A stretch of DNA of 64,000 nucleotides, from contig JAECYW010000006.1 in NCBI GenBank assembly GCA_023014335.1, forward strand, positions 2,728,001 to 2,792,000, read 5' to 3'. Position numbers and translations under genes: made by a program. The notes below the pieces were generated by a model. That model saw nothing but the letters and a program-made list of their open reading frames with translations, was not told the DNA's origin and did not search any database. The stretch comes from Galerina marginata (lineage: Eukaryota > Basidiomycota > Agaricomycetes > Agaricales > Galerinaceae). Within the stretch, counting starts at the first letter, position 1. Every line of letters begins with the position of its first letter. Of the stretch, positions 30,023 through 43,714 are shown piece after piece.

Positions 30023-31322
30023 ACCTTATCTCCAGCTTTGAACACCAGGGCTGGTGTTCGCCGCTGATTATAATATCTAGCCATGTCGTCCTTAGCCTTG
30101 GTTAGAGCTGCCTTGGCTTCCTCCAAAGTGTCCTTCATCCGCTGAGTGAACTCATTGACTGCCTCAAGCTTAGATGGAGGCTGATGAGGCTCAAAACCCA
30201 TCCGTGGATGCCGTCCGGTGTCAAGTAGGAATGGAGTGTGCTGAGTTGAGGAGTGCACATGGTTATTATATGCAAACTCAGCAAGTGGGAGGAGTCCTTG
30301 CCAGTCATCTTGACGTTCACTGACAAAGACTCGGATGTACTGTTCCAATTCCTGGTTGACACGCTCTGTCTGGCCGTCGGTCTGCGGATGGTAGGAATTT
30401 GACGGAGCAAGCTGAATTCCTAAGAGGCAGTACAGCTCCTTCATGAACTCGGCAATGAACTGGGAGCCGCGGTCGGAGACAACTTTCCAGGGTAATCCAT
30501 GGAGCTTCCAGACATGCTTCAGGAAGAGTTGGGCAGCTCCAGCAGCGGTAATAGTAGTGTGGTCTCAATGAAGTGACCCCGCTTACCAGCACTGTCCACA
30601 ACAACCATGATCGCGTCGTATCCTGCTGAGTCCGGAAGCTCGACAATGAAGTCTACGCTGATAGGTGTGCCAACGGTCAGAGGGGACTGGGAGAGGAACA
30701 AGTTCACCAGATGGTAGACGGTGTTGGACCTTGGTTCGGAGGCACATATCGCAGGTAGCAACATACCGGCCAACATATCTTGACATGTTTGGCCACCAAT
30801 AATTCCGTGAAACCATTTCCAAGGTCTTAAAACCGTCCAGCATGCCCAGCAATCCGAGTATCATGGCAGAGGGAGACAATGCGCCGGCAGAGATCTGAGT
30901 TAAGTGGAACATAGATCTTGCCTCGGAAGTATAGGAGACCGTCACGCTCAGACCATTCACTAGAGTGAATAGAGCGAGCGGAGGTTTTCCTAAGCGCTTG
31001 AACTGCCTTTGCCATTGGTTCCTCCTCAATAGGACCTTTGACACCTTTGCGGATATCACGGAGGATGTCAACCTCAGCACCCACAACCTCAACTGCCTCT
31101 AGAGCACAAATCGCAAAGAGCTTTGGAGTCAGAAGAGTGATATTGGAATTATCCTCTGATCCAGTGCCATGATCTGCTCTTCGAGATAGTGCGTCCAGCT
31201 TTCCCATAGTCTGGCCTGGTTGTGGTGCATAAGGAAGTCAAACCGGGCAAGGACCAGGGACCAACGAGCTTGACGGCGGTTTGAGCTGTTTTGCAGTCAT
31301 GAAATACTCCCAGTTCTTATGA
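30023..31322 (-). pseudogene. Gypsy pol RNase H tail/integrase (unit 2)
   Basis: Same domains as 9861-11160, but scattered single-base indels (for example near 30560, 30665, 30830 and 31220) break the frame that is open in unit 1. Confidence 0.88.
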
Positions 31323-31782
31323 TATCCCCAACCAACCGTTTGCACGGTTTGTTGATGTTTTTGGTGGAGAACCCGGAAGCTTTCTCCTTCGCCCGCCAAG
31401 CTGGGAGCACCGCAAGGCATTGGGTAAGGCGTTCTGCGCGGGCTCATCGCTCAGAGAGGCCTTGATACCTTCTTCCGGGTTGCGTCGGTCTGGGGGAGGT
31501 CCAATCCCTCCTTCAGACGAGGTTGACAGGCCAAGGACGGGGCGGTGCAGTTCCGCGCGTTCTTCGCGTTTCGTACCCGGTTGCATTCGCTACGACCAGT
31601 GGTTACCCTGCGGCCCATATCTTGAATGGTAGCCGCACTTTTGGCTTGCGGCGGATGATTTGCTTTGCAATCATTCAGTTGGGGGCCTTATCCCCACATC
31701 TGCTTATTTTCTTCGCTGGTATGGGGTTTCGGGTTGTCAAGGCTTAGGTGGGTGAAGGTTTTCGGGTCGGGTCTGGGTTTTG
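31323..31782 (+). pseudogene. LINE 3' end (unit 2)
   Basis: As 11161-11614 with several extra single bases. Confidence 0.8.
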
Positions 31783-32109
31783 ACTTGGTCAGAGGCCATT
31801 GCTGCGCATGGCAAAAACAAGTTCTTACTTTGTTGGTGCGTGTTACGACATAAATATATGTTAAATAAGTAATAATACATAGTCCGCTCAAATCTGAACC
31901 GATTGGGATGTTCTTATGCTCAAAAAAAGCAGAAAAATGAGGTGGTTCTAACAAGCCTGGCTGTTTGCCAGATTTGACACCATGACATCATTGCAAAACA
32001 TATGTAATATTTGTACATTATTCTAAATTGGTCTGGGCAACACATTTTAGCATATCTAGCCTCACTGAAATCTGTTTAAGTGTAAATTCACACAAATTTG
32101 CGCTTTTTG
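31783..32109 (-). mobile_element. Chimeric Helentron/HINE-like fragment (unit 2)
   Basis: As 11615-11943. Right edge fused to LINE-2 at CAGGTGTGG. Confidence 0.6.
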
Positions 32110-32710
32110 CAGGTGTGGAGGCCCTCGCGGGCCTCCTCACCTATTCACATCCTCCTCGATCGAATGGCCGCGCTTGGTGTCCTGCGCGCGGGTACCCTTT
32201 CGGCGACTCATCCCGTCCGATCATTCTTGATCGGGCATATGTTGGGCAAGGCTAAGCCTCACCCCCTCTCGGCTCACTCGCTGACGCGCCGGCAACGGCT
32301 CGCCATGAAGGGACCTATCATGGACATTGTTAAGAGGCTCCCCGAGCTGACTGAGCATTTGGATCCTTCGAATCCCCTTGCTCAGCCAGGCCGTCGGCTG
32401 CGCGACACTTATTGGTCACGCATCCACTTTGACGATTCCCTCTCTCCGCTGGAGAAGGGTGATCGTATTCTCTACCTCGACTTCATTTCGGAGATGTTTA
32501 TGTCCGATACGTGGGGGTTATGCATCGGGGTGGACGCTAGTGTTTTCACTAACCCCGCCTCCAAGAAGGCTACTCAGGCTGTTGCAGCAGGGGTCCTTTA
32601 CTCACAAGGCGCCGAAGTTAATCGCTTCAGGTGGCTTGTAGGCCGTGCTACCGCGCCCGACGCGGAGCTCTCGGCTGTTGTCCGTGCCCTCGAGCTCGCC
32701 ACTCAGCGCG

Positions 32711-33742
32711 AGGACTTTACCCTTACCTACATACTCCATATGGACTCCAGCTATTTCCACCTGGAGAGGTGGAGTCCATGTGGAGTCCAGGCTTATATTT
32801 TTGGCTGGTGGCTCAGCCAAACTAAGTGGAGTCTCCAGGTAGATTCCAGGTGGACTCCAGATAAAATTGAGTGGAAGTTCATGGACTCCACCTATTTCCA
32901 TCTGGACTTGGCTCTAAATGGCTGATCCATCTGGAATGCATAGATTCCATGTGGAATCTTATTTAGTATATAACAATAAATAATAGTATCATAGGCTATT
33001 TGCAAGACATATAAATAGAACCAAACAATCCAAATCAACAGACCTGCTATTTGGACCTATTTCTAAATAAAAAACACAAAATTAATGATTTTTTTTTTTT
33101 GAAAGACTCGCGTTTTTTCGAGTTTTTTGGGTTTTTCTCGCCAACGAAAGCAGCTAGTCACATGATTTCAAAAGATATAGGGTTTTTAGATCAGACTGCA
33201 TGGTTACTATTTTTGGCAAAAAGTTCCCACGGTAGGTAAATCAGCCTAAATATGGAAACAGCACCCTTAAAAAATTATGGCATATCCAGATTTGGAATCT
33301 CCTTGAAATTCCGCATCCAATGATACCCTATTGACCCTGAATTTCCAACATATAGGTTATGTAAAATATAATAGATAGTAAGCCATAGGGTATATATAGT
33401 AGTTAGTTTTAGATTTTTGAAAGCACTGATGGTGTAGTGGTTAAAGTCTCTATGGCTTTGGCTTTGATGAAGTCTTGGGTTCAATTTATGCTTATGCATG
33501 TTATTTTATTCCTTGATCTTGTCTAAGTTCAAGTCAGACATCTAGTAAGTGGAGACTCCATATGGACTCCATGTTAACTCCATTAACTCCAGATGGACTC
33601 CATGTGGACTCCAAAGCTCCAGGTGGAATTCACCTCAAAGTATCAGAATAGATGCCTTTAGGTGGACTCCATCTGGAGTCTACTGGAGTATCTGCTCTCA
33701 CATGGAGTTCATGTGGAGTATGTAGGTGGAAGTAAAGTACAG
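32711..33742. mobile_element. TIR element with 9-bp TSD (unit 2)
   Basis: 1,032 bp flanked by CTCAGCGCG at 32702-32710 and 33743-33751. Confidence 0.75.
33423..33494 (+). ncRNA. tRNA-like segment (unit 2)
   Basis: Identical A-box and B-box motifs to the unit 1 copy. Confidence 0.5.
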
Positions 33743-33839
33743 CTCAGCGCGCTTGTGAGCACATTGCAATCTTCACGGACTCGATCGCAGCTGCGAAACG
33801 AGCCCTTGACCCCTCCTTGCACTCGTCACAGGCTCAGCC

Positions 33840-34304
33840 TTGTAGGCTATATTTATATATGATACACTGCAATTAAGCTAACATACGTTACATCCAGACC
33901 AGGTTGGCCCACACTGCCAAAAGGCAGTCTCTATGCATCGTGCATATATAAGGGGTCGGGGATGCCGGGGATGGGTTTATACGGGCGCTGCTGGGTGCGG
34001 GATGCAGTAAACAGATGTAAACAACGTTGAAAATAATGTTCGGGTGCATTTCTACCCTCGTCGGGCACCGTTTCGGGCGCGGGAAAAAGCGCCCACCACC
34101 ATACATTAGGGGTGGTAGATAGAATCTGGGATGTTTTCAGGGACGTCGGGAGGGCGAAGGTAGCTAAAACGAATCCGACAACGGATGCCAGAGTCCGACC
34201 CACCCGATTTGGAAAGTAAACCAAAAATAGATCTTTCATGACGTCGTGCGTGTGTGCCTTGTGCGATATTTTTAGCCAGATCAGATCAAATTCAGATCAA
34301 ATCA
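33840..34304. other. Unassigned spacer (unit 2)
   Basis: Equivalent of 13678-14145. A 102-codon minus frame (33931-34239) is open only here and has no domain I recognise. Confidence 0.35.
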
Positions 34305-34960
34305 CATTTCGGGTCCGCTTGCAGGTGCCTGGACCCGAACGAGCCGTGCGGGGGTTGCTTTGCTGGTATCCGTTGGGCTGTACGCGCTCCCCAGCCTGCT
34401 CCCTTTGTATTCCCATAGAATAAACTACATTTATGTACTCTACTCGTCAATGCGAACTCAATGGTGTCCTTTAAACCTCAGAAATCGCCCGGGAATAGGA
34501 TGGATTGGGCTGGGTAGTTTCGGATGACGTTGGGGTTCAACGCGCCTTCCAAATTCGGCAATGTCCGGGGTTGCTGGGCTGGCCCATCCGTTGGGCTCTA
34601 CGCGCTCCCCAGCCTGCTTCCCTTGTAATTACATAGAATAAATTACGTTCATGTACTCTACTAGTCTATATGAATTCAATGGTGCCCTTTAGATGTCACA
34701 AACCGCTCGGGAATAGGATGGATTGGACTTGGTAGTTTCGGATGACGATGTACTTCAGCGCGCCTTCCGAATTCGGAAGTGTGCGGGGAATCTGCAGGTG
34801 TTGGCATTCTGCGCGGTCTGTAGGGGTTGCTTTGCCTATTCGTGAAATAAATGACATTAATGTACTTTACTGGACAGTCTCTTTCGTATGGTACTTAAAA
34901 AATGCCTATATTTGCCCGGGAAGAGGCTGGATTGCGCTCGATGGGTTCGGATGACGAACA
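34305..34960. repeat. Three direct repeats (unit 2)
   Basis: Same 211-218 bp period series as 14146-14800. Confidence 0.75.
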
Positions 34961-35248
34961 TGTTCAACTTCCTGATTTGGCTGGTGGTTGATTTGGGTGT
35001 TTACAGCCCGAATTTCTTAAGTTCAAAAAGCTATGGGCTATGGGCACATTTAAACCATCTATGGGGCAGTATATATGTATGGCAAAAAACAAATAAAATA
35101 TATCTAAGAAAAGAAAGAGTCTATGGATTTAATCACTACTCAAATGAACAGGAAACAAAGACAAAGGGGGCAAAGGAAGTGGCAAGAACGGCAAGAACGG
35201 CTTGGGGGCGCGAGGGAATGCATGAAGCTCGAGGGTGTGAGGGAGAGG

Positions 35249-36818
35249 CTATGGGTCGTCTTCATCGCCTGATAAAGGTTCAACACGAAAGTCACCATCT
35301 TCATCATCCTCCTCCTCCTCCTCTTCGTTTTCATCGGCGTCGTTTTCGAGCCCATCCTCTTGACCCTCGTTGCCCCCGGTGTCGGCGTCTTCGAGTGGGG
35401 CCTTCCAGAGCTCGCGGAAGTGGGAAGCGAGGCGGATTTGAAGAGACGATTGGGAATGAGCATAGGCTCGAATACCCTCGCTCAATTCCTTCGTCACGCC
35501 CTCTCTAGGTTGCAATCGCAATTTCCACCAGCCAGCCTTCCACTCCAAGAATGCGAGAACCCTCCGCATTTCCTCCTTCAGCAACATGACCTCCTCCCTC
35601 GCCCTCGCCGCCCTTGCTCTGCTCTTCACCCACTCCATACGGAGTATGTCGTCCTTGACATCCTCCGGGTCTGACGAAGACGCCGTCAGCCATATCCACG
35701 ACAGCGTACGCCTCGTTTCACCCGTTCCATCCCTCTTGCTCCGCGGCTCGTTTGCGAGGCTGAACTCGTTCTCCTCTGGCAAATTCGAAGGCTCCTGATA
35801 GACTACGCCATCCTCCTGAACCCCTCGACGGCCCACCCTTGTACGCAGGCGGTCTGGGTCCTGGTATGCTCTGATGTCGCCGTCATCGAGAACTCGGAAC
35901 ACCTCCTCCCACTTGCCAGGGCCTGCAAGCATGAGTTTGGCGCTTCGAGCCCCTCGGTACCTATCTGCTGCGTTTCGAGCCTTCAGGTGAATCTTGTCAA
36001 TTACGGTTCTCGACCTTGTGCCATCCCGCTGGCCTCGAATGTTCTTGTTCTTGAAGTAAATCATTCGGCTCTTTATCTTGAGAACCTGTCTGATTTTTTC
36101 CAGTGAATCCGCGCATTGTGCATCTCGAAGTCTTTCCTCGATTTTGGGCAAACCAGGTAGGCAAACGCGGGTACGAACGGAGGCGGGAAGGCGGGATGGC
36201 AGCCAGAGTACCACGTTCTCTGGTTGGTCGGAATTCGGAACAGGCTGCAGCCCCGCGTTCTCTTTGGAAAGGTCGGCCTGGTACTGGAGAAGGCCGGGCA
36301 TGTAAATCGCGAGCAGCTGCTACCAGCTGCGGATGCGTCCGCGGAGGATGTTCCGCTCTTCGGTTAAGCTCCGCTCTTGGAGGAGTGTGGCTGTTTTGCT
36401 TTAGGTCGTTGATCTTAGATAAACGTTGTAGGCGCCGTCTGTACAGATAAACGTTAGACACAATTAAACGACAAGGGCTGAAACACGTAACTGAGTGTCT
36501 TCAAGGTCTAAGCCTATCTGAAAAAGGACCACGCCGACGTTGCATGCAGCGCAACGCCGCCGCTCGATAGCCGACGCTCCTCTTCATCCGCGAAGCTCCT
36601 TCTTCACCTGGGCCTCAGCGAGATCTGCAAAGTAAATCAGTAACGGCTAGAAGAGGGATTAAATGACATGCCTACATGAGTCGGGGTTGTAGTAGGGGTC
36701 TCTTTTTCTTTCTCGGAATCGCCGTGTCCTGCTCCCACTCCACACACATTCCCTCCCCACTTATCCACGAGCTCCGAGTCCAACGACTTCTTCGTTAGGC
36801 CACGGTGGCCCTCTTGCT
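35249..36818 (-). pseudogene. KDZ transposase C-terminal half (unit 2)
   Basis: Here the frame is open from the GLLQYQADL block to the stop at 35249, about 350 residues, because CGA replaces the TGA of unit 1 and the missing G is present. The acidic tail is two residues shorter (CATCAT instead of CATCTTCAT). Upstream exons contain indels. Confidence 0.85.
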
Positions 36819-39800
36819 AAACGCAAATTCTTCGAGGAACGCATCGTTGATATTGCTTACTCCAACAAGCGCCCCTGGGATCTGATGAATTGGACCCCAG
36901 AAGCGGTGTGTTACCTGCTCTGCGAAGCTCTCTCCTACCAGGGGCTCCGTGCATCTCCCTAGACTCCCTCTGGGATGCTCTCCACGGTAAGTATAACTCG
37001 GCCTCTGGCCGAGAGTATGATCTTCTCCTTTGGACCAAATCCCCGCCATGCCGGTTAGGGATTGGGTTCCCCTTTCCATGTTCGAAACTCACGGAGGCTC
37101 TCTATCCGCTGTGTCGAGCAGATCCGCTCCGGCGACTCCCGACCACATCAGTTGGGCACACCTGAAGTGGTTTGTTAAAAGGAAGGCGGCGCCGCCGACC
37201 TTTTCCTCCGGATCGCCAACGGGTGCCTTGAGCATTCGCATTGGCCTTCCGCCTTTAAGGACTCGCTGTCGGTTATCATTCCGAAACCCGGCAAGCCTTC
37301 CTACTCCACCCCGAAGTCTTTCAGGCCAATTGTGCTTCTGAATACTTTGGGGAAACTTATACAAGTTCTTACATAGTAAAAGAACTTGTTTTCCGGCCTG
37401 CATAGCAGCAGAAAACATTCCTAACGCCAAGGACAGAATACTCCCACTCATATAGTGACCCTGCATGGTTCTGTATCTCAGCCATTACGGGGCCAATTTT
37501 TATGATCTTGGTATCAACAAAATTCGTAAAAATCAGGGCTTTCATGTGGCATATGTATCCAGGGTTGATTAGGTCATGTGACCCGTTCACACGAGCCAAA
37601 AAGCGCAAATTTGTGTAAATTTACACTTGAAACATATTTCACTGAGCTAGATATGCTAAATGCATTGCCCAGACCAATCTAGAATAATGTACAATATTTA
37701 CATATGTTTTGCAATGATGTCATGGTGTCCAAATCTGGCACAACAGCCAGCTCAACTTGGTGAAAATCCGAAATTGGTGTCAAACTGACTGGATAACCCA
37801 TGAAAGAAAACACTAAAACCTTGCAAAACATGACCAAATAGCTTTAATGATGATGTAATAGATGCTTACAGAATCAACCTCACAGCAAGACTTTGGGCAA
37901 TTGCCTTGGAATCAGTAATGCACCAACTTGGACCAAAATATTCCCAGGATATGTCATGTGATATGTGTGCACAGACCACCTGTTAGGTAAAAAAACATTA
38001 TTACTATTTTTATTTATGTTCAATACCTTAAAAATCTCTCAATATGGCTTATTTACTTTGTATTTCAAAAATATTCCGAATTTGGGAAGTCACATAAAGG
38101 TGTGCAATATGTATGTGACACATCTTTTAACCCTGATTTTTTCTGATAATTACACACTTTTTTTTCAAGGCAATCCAATAAAAACTAAGCGACGTATGAA
38201 TTAATCCTATTACAAGTTCTTATTGTAGTCTAATAATTAATCTTGTTACAGTTCTTACATAGTAAAAGAACTTTGTTTTCCGGCCTGCATAGCAGCAGAA
38301 AACATTCCTAACGCCAAGGACAGAAATACTCCCACTCATATAGTGACCCTGCATGGTTTCTGTATCTCAGCCATTACTGGGCCAATTTTTATGATCTTGG
38401 TATCAAAAAATTCGTAAAAATCAGGCCCTTCCTGGTCACATGACCAGGCCGTATTAGGCTTGTTAGAACCGCCTCATTTTTCTGCTTTTTTTGAGTATAA
38501 GATCATTCTAATAGCTTCAGATGTTGAGCGGACTATGCAATATTTACCTTTTTAATCTTTATTTATAGTCAGACTCACCTAGAAAGTAAGAACTTGTTTT
38601 TGCCTGCGCTAGCAATGGCCTCTGACCAAGTTGAGAAGATGATCTCGAATCGCATTCAGTTTGACGCTGTCAAATTTGATTGTTTTTCATCCAAATCAGG
38701 GTTGGGGGCGTTCGACAGCGCTCCACTGAGGATGCTGGCCTCTACCTACGCACATTTGTGCGCGCTGGGTGGGCTAAGGGACTTAAAACGAGCGGTCTTG
38801 GCGTTCGATCTGGCCCAATTCTTTCCGTCGATAACCATGATGTTTTATTGGCGGTGCTCGCCAAGCAGGGGTTTCCACCAAATGTGGTGAAATTCTTTGC
38901 TTCTTACTTAGTTGGCCGTTCTACGCAGTACGCATGGAACGCCTTCGTCTCTCCGCATCGGTCTGCAGACGTGGGGGTAGGACAGGGCTCTGCTCTATCA
39001 CCCGTTCTGTCGGCCCTTACGTTGGCGCCCATCATGCGCCTCTTCGAGCCAGCATCGCGATAAATGCTGGCCTTCTTTCACTATGTCGACGACGGTACAC
39101 TCATTGTGCAGTCAAAGTCACTCGACATAAATTGTTTGCTCCTCAAAAAAGCTTACAAGGTTATTTTCGAACTGTTTACTCAGTTCGCTCTCGTCCATCG
39201 AGCACGATTCAAGTTCGGCGAGATCTATCACTCGAAGGTCGCACTCGGATTACAACCCTTCAATTGATCTGGCTACCGCCCCGTTCAACTGGAGCGACTC
39301 CCCTGAAGCCCAAGCCATTCTGGCGATACTTGGGCTTCTTTTTTGACCGCAAGCTCACCTTTCACGAGCATGTGCGATTTTACTCGACCAAGGCATTCTC
39401 GTCGGTGAAAGCCATGAGGATTGCTTGGTTCGGTCCACTCGCGTTTGGAGCCTACTGAAAAGAGGCTCCTTTACCGATCTTGCGTGGTGCCCATAGCTAC
39501 CTATGGGTATCGTCTCTGGTTCTTGAAGGCGCTCGATGCAAGGGCAACTTTGTAAGCTTTTAGGTCAGAGCAGCGTAAGGCTGCTCTCTGGATTACAGGT
39601 GCGTTTTCTACGTCCCCCGGTCCCGGTGTCGAGGCCCTTTCCGGCCTCTTTCCCCTTCATCTTCTCCTCGAGAGGCTTAACTACCGCGCAATCCTGCGCG
39701 TCGGTACCCTCTCAGAGACTCACCCCGTTCGGTCTTTATTGGCCGGGCACATGTTGGGCAAGGCTACGCCTCACCCCCCTCTCCTACCATTCGATGTCCC

Positions 39801-41601
39801 GCCGTCAAAGCTGAACACGAAGGGTCCTATTTTGGAGATCGTTAAGAAGCTCCCCCATCTGACCGAGCGTTTGGAGCCTATGGCTTCACATGCCAGGCCA
39901 GGCCATCGATTCCGCGACCGTTACTGGGTCGCGGGTCACATTCGAGGAATCTCTGGCCCCTCTCAACAGGACAGGGATTTCAATTATTACCTTGACTTCA
40001 TCTTCGACATGTTCATGTGGGATGAGGGGGGTGTTGCATGGGACGGACGCTAGCGTTTACGTGTGAACGTCAACCCCAATAGGGCCACTCAGTCCGTCGC
40101 GGCTGGGGTCATCTTTTCACAAGGCGTTGAAGTTGATCGCTTCAGATGGCTTGTGGGTCGCTACCACCGCGCCTGACGCGGAAATGTCGGCCATCTGCCG
40201 TGCCATCGAGGCTCGCCACAGGCGGCAATGCAGCACGTCGCTATATTCACGGACTCGATTGCTATGGCAAAACGAGCCCTTGACACTTCCTTGCATTCGT
40301 CGCAGTCTCACTCGCTGCGTGCTTGCAAACTCCTCGAAACCTGGCTCGAGGCAGATCCTCAACGCTGGATTCCTTCACTACGTCCCCACCAATCTCGAGT
40401 GGGGCGTTCATCATATGGCTCCAAGCACGCGCGGGGGGCCGCTCATTCCCAGTAGACTTTGGTTCGCGGTCACTTTCGATCGACCTTCGTGCAGAAGGCG
40501 ACACTCGCGTGGCGGCACGCTGGGCCAAGGCGCAGCTGACCGTCCACAACATCTGGGTCGCGACTTCCTCCAGCTTTCTACGCTGGGCAAAGAAGCCGCG
40601 ACCCATTCGTCCGGCTACTCGCAAGGGTGGGCCTTATATTCGCGAATCCGAGGCGATGCGCTTCCTTCGCGCGCTGTGTGCAGGTGTATACGAATCATGC
40701 GCCAATCGGTTTGTAATACGACCGATTTAACATCCAAGAGCCCATGGCTGCCCCCGCTGCGGCGCTCCCTCGCGAGACCCCGCTCACACATCCTGAAGTA
40801 CTGCCCGCTGGTACGGACAGACAATCCCCAACCGATCGTTTACACAGGTTGTTGATGTTTTTGTTGGAGAACAGAAGCCTTCTCCTTCGCCCGCCAAGCG
40901 GCAGCACCGCAAGGCATTGGGTAAGGCGTTCCGCGCGGGCTCAGCTGCTCAGAAGGCCTTGATACCTTCTCTCGGGTTGCGTCAGTGGGGGAGGTCCAAT
41001 CCCTCTTCGGACGAGGTTGACAGGCCAAAGGACGGGGTGGTGCAGTTCCGCGCGTTCCTCGCGTTTCGTACCCGGTTGCATTCGCTACGACCGGTGGTTA
41101 CTGTTGCGGCCCATATCTCGAATGGTAGCTGCTCTTTTGGCTTGCGCGGATTGATTTTCATCATTCGGTTGGGGCCTTATCCCGCATCTGCTATTTCCTT
41201 CGCTGGTATGGGTTTCGGGTCGTCAAGGCGCGGGTGGGTGAAGGTTTCGGATCGGGTCTGGGTTTGAAGTGGGCGTTGGGTTGGAAGGCCGGAGAGAGTG
41301 CAGCAGCTGCGGCTGCCAGGAGATGTGCGGAGCGGGCTTCGGTTCGTCCAAACGTGGTATTGGCGTAGCAGTGGGGGCCGTCCCTCCCTCGGGACTGGGC
41401 GGTTTAGGTGGTCCGTCCCCCTAGCAAAGGCCTGGCGCCAAAGGACGCCGTGTGGAAGGATTCGGAAGAATGGATGGGTTCGGGTCTGGTTCGGGGATTA
41501 GTAAGTTTACTGCGCGCTTTCGATCCGGGGGATTTGTATAGTTAGGCGACCGGACTGCTTTCGCGCTCGGTATATAAATTGTTGATTAAAAAAAAAATAA
41601 A
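36819..41601 (+). mobile_element. LINE-1 (unit 2)
   Basis: Same insertion, target duplications at 36804-36818 and 41602-41616. The coding frame is shattered by dozens of single-base indels, but the six-A run at 39146-39151 keeps the palm and thumb in frame where units 1 and 3 shift. The A-rich tail contains a T. Confidence 0.9.
37360..38631 (+). mobile_element. Helentron/HINE-like composite (unit 2)
   Basis: As 17190-18465, with small indels, including one at the left edge where TT is reduced to T and several in the stem-loop near 38600. Confidence 0.65.
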
Positions 41602-42366
41602 GGTGGCCCTCTTGCTGAAGATTTCGCTGCGCCACCGCAGCCTTGTACCTTCTGAGCAACGTCAAGCCCATGTTGATGTACTTGAGCCAATTCCAAAAGG
41701 AGAAGTGGTCATCGAGAACATCCTGACGAGATCCGGGGCCTTGAGTTTTGGTGGAGTTACCAAGTGCATTGTGCGGGCCCCAGACACGCTCGGGGCACTC
41801 GCCGTCGGTGTTTCCTACGCCACGGATGTAGTTGAAGGAATAAAGCTGGTGGTCCTTCGTTTGATGCATGGGCTCGTGAAGCTTCGGAATGGCCGGGTTC
41901 AGCGTTTTTCCGGGCAATGGCTTGATTTCGTCTGGCCAATGTTCCTCGATGCGCTTGAACAAATTGATGAACCACTGGCACGCGATGTCGTAGCTTGCGA
42001 GCACAACGGCAACCATGATGAACCGGAGGACCATGCCGAAGATATAATCCATGTTCGCGTACCTATAATCAATAAGAAGACATGAGGGCTGGAAAAAACA
42101 AACGGAATTAGCCACGTACCTCTCGCCCTTCTGCAGGTTTCCAACACCTAGCGGGAAAATCATCTCTGAGCGCCCACAAACTGCCGCACCGACGCCAGTG
42201 TATCGAAGCCCAACCGAGTATTTCGTGTTGGCTTGCGCGAGGGCCTGAAGGCCGACGCAGGTACTGATCTGGGCGGGCAAGCAAGTTAGAGAAGAAAGAA
42301 GAAAAAGAGAGGAGGAAGGAAGAAAACGCACATCGGCGTCGTTTGCCCTACTCAAAACATACTTCT
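41602..42366 (-). pseudogene. KDZ transposase core part (unit 2)
   Basis: Same core blocks and introns as 21431-22191. The junction to unit 3 follows directly. Confidence 0.87.
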
Positions 42367-43070
42367 CACAGTAAATAAGCCATTTTAAGAGATTTTAAAG
42401 GCATTAAAATAAAATAAAAATACTAATGATGTTTTTTTACCTAAGAGATGGTCTGTGCACACATATCACATGACATATCCCTGAGAATATTTTGGTCTCA
42501 CTTGGTGCATCAACTGATTCCAAGGCAATTGCACAAAGTTCTGCTGTGAGTTTGATTATGTAAGCATCTAGAACATTATATTCAAGTCATTTGGTCATGT
42601 TTTGCAATGTTTGGTGTGTCTTTCATGGGTTATCCAGTCAGTTTAACACCAATTTTGCGATTTTTACTGAGTTAAGCTGGCTGTTTGCCAGATTTGGACA
42701 CCATGACATCATTGAAAAACATATGTAAATATTTGTACATTATTCTAAATTGGTCTGGGTAACATATTTTAGTATATCTAGCTCACTGAAATCTGTTTTA
42801 AGTGTAAATTTACACAAATTTGCGCTTTTTGGGTCGTGTGAACAGGTCACATGACCTAATCAACCCTGGATACACATGCCACATGAAAGCCGTGATTTTT
42901 AGGATTTTTTTGATACCAAGATCATAAAAATTGGCCCAGTAATGGCTGAGATACAGAAACCATGCAGGGTCACTATAGCAGTGGGAGAATTTCCAACCAT
43001 TGCGTTAGAAACCATTTCCATCTGCTATCAAGTGTAGAAAACAAGTTCTTTTACTACGTAAGAACTTGTA
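42367..43070 (-). mobile_element. Helentron/HINE-like element, truncated (unit 3)
   Basis: Same truncated form as 22192-22895. Confidence 0.6.
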
Positions 43071-43291
43071 ATGTTGACCAGGGTGCTCTCAGTGTTTCCA
43101 AGAATCCTGAACACCATGGGCGCATGAAGCACTTGGACTTGCGGTTTTACTGGCTCAGGGATGCTGTTGCTGTTGGACTTATTTCACCATCCTTCATCTC
43201 AACAGATGAACAAGTGGCAGACCTTCTTACCAAACCCCTTTCATCTTCCAAAGTTGCATTTTGCAGAGAACGAATGGGTCTTAGGCCTTAG
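43071..43291 (+). pseudogene. Copia RNase H fragment (unit 3)
   Basis: Three bases are missing, so DNQGA reads DQGA. Otherwise as unit 1. Confidence 0.85.
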
Positions 43292-43348
43292 GCCAATTTT
43301 TCTTGTGTTATTTTTCTTGTGTTCTGGAGACTGTCCAGATCAGGGGGG

Positions 43349-43714
43349 TGTGTTAAAGCTGCTTTCCCACTCTCCATAACATTCTATTCTTTCTATCTTA
43401 TCTTATCAGATTAGATTAGATCCTTATCAGAACACACTTCATTTATGTAGTTCTTCATTTGATCTTTATCAGATTCTTATCACTTCTTTCCCCATTTGGG
43501 TATATTGCTCATTTTCATATATAAAGGCTTAGCTAGTTGCCAGAAGTCCCCAGTTACTCACTCCGGACTTCAGGCAAATATAGTCATTTCACAATATCAT
43601 CAGTTACTCACTCCGGACTTCAGCTCTTCATAGCTCATCTGTCCTTTACACTGAGTTCCTCATATTTGGCACTCCGCTGCCTCACGTGTTCCCACGCTCG
43701 CCTGCTTCAACACA
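43349..43714 (+). repeat. Copia 3' LTR (unit 3)
   Basis: 366 bp, two bases shorter than the others (AAATATAG for AAGTATATAG). Confidence 0.85.

Larger units (their letters stand above)
32110..33839 (+). pseudogene. LINE-2 3' half (unit 2)
   Basis: Same content as 11944-13677. The frame up to the TIR element is open for about 200 codons. Confidence 0.8.
22192..42366. repeat. Tandem array unit 2 (20,175 bp)
   Basis: Second complete copy, same order and orientation throughout. About 22192-30550 is almost base-identical to unit 1. Many single-base gains and losses appear in about 31200-34200 and very densely in about 36400-41580, after which identity returns. The left junction is KDZ (AACATACTTCT) to CACAGTAAATAAG. 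Confidence 0.93.
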
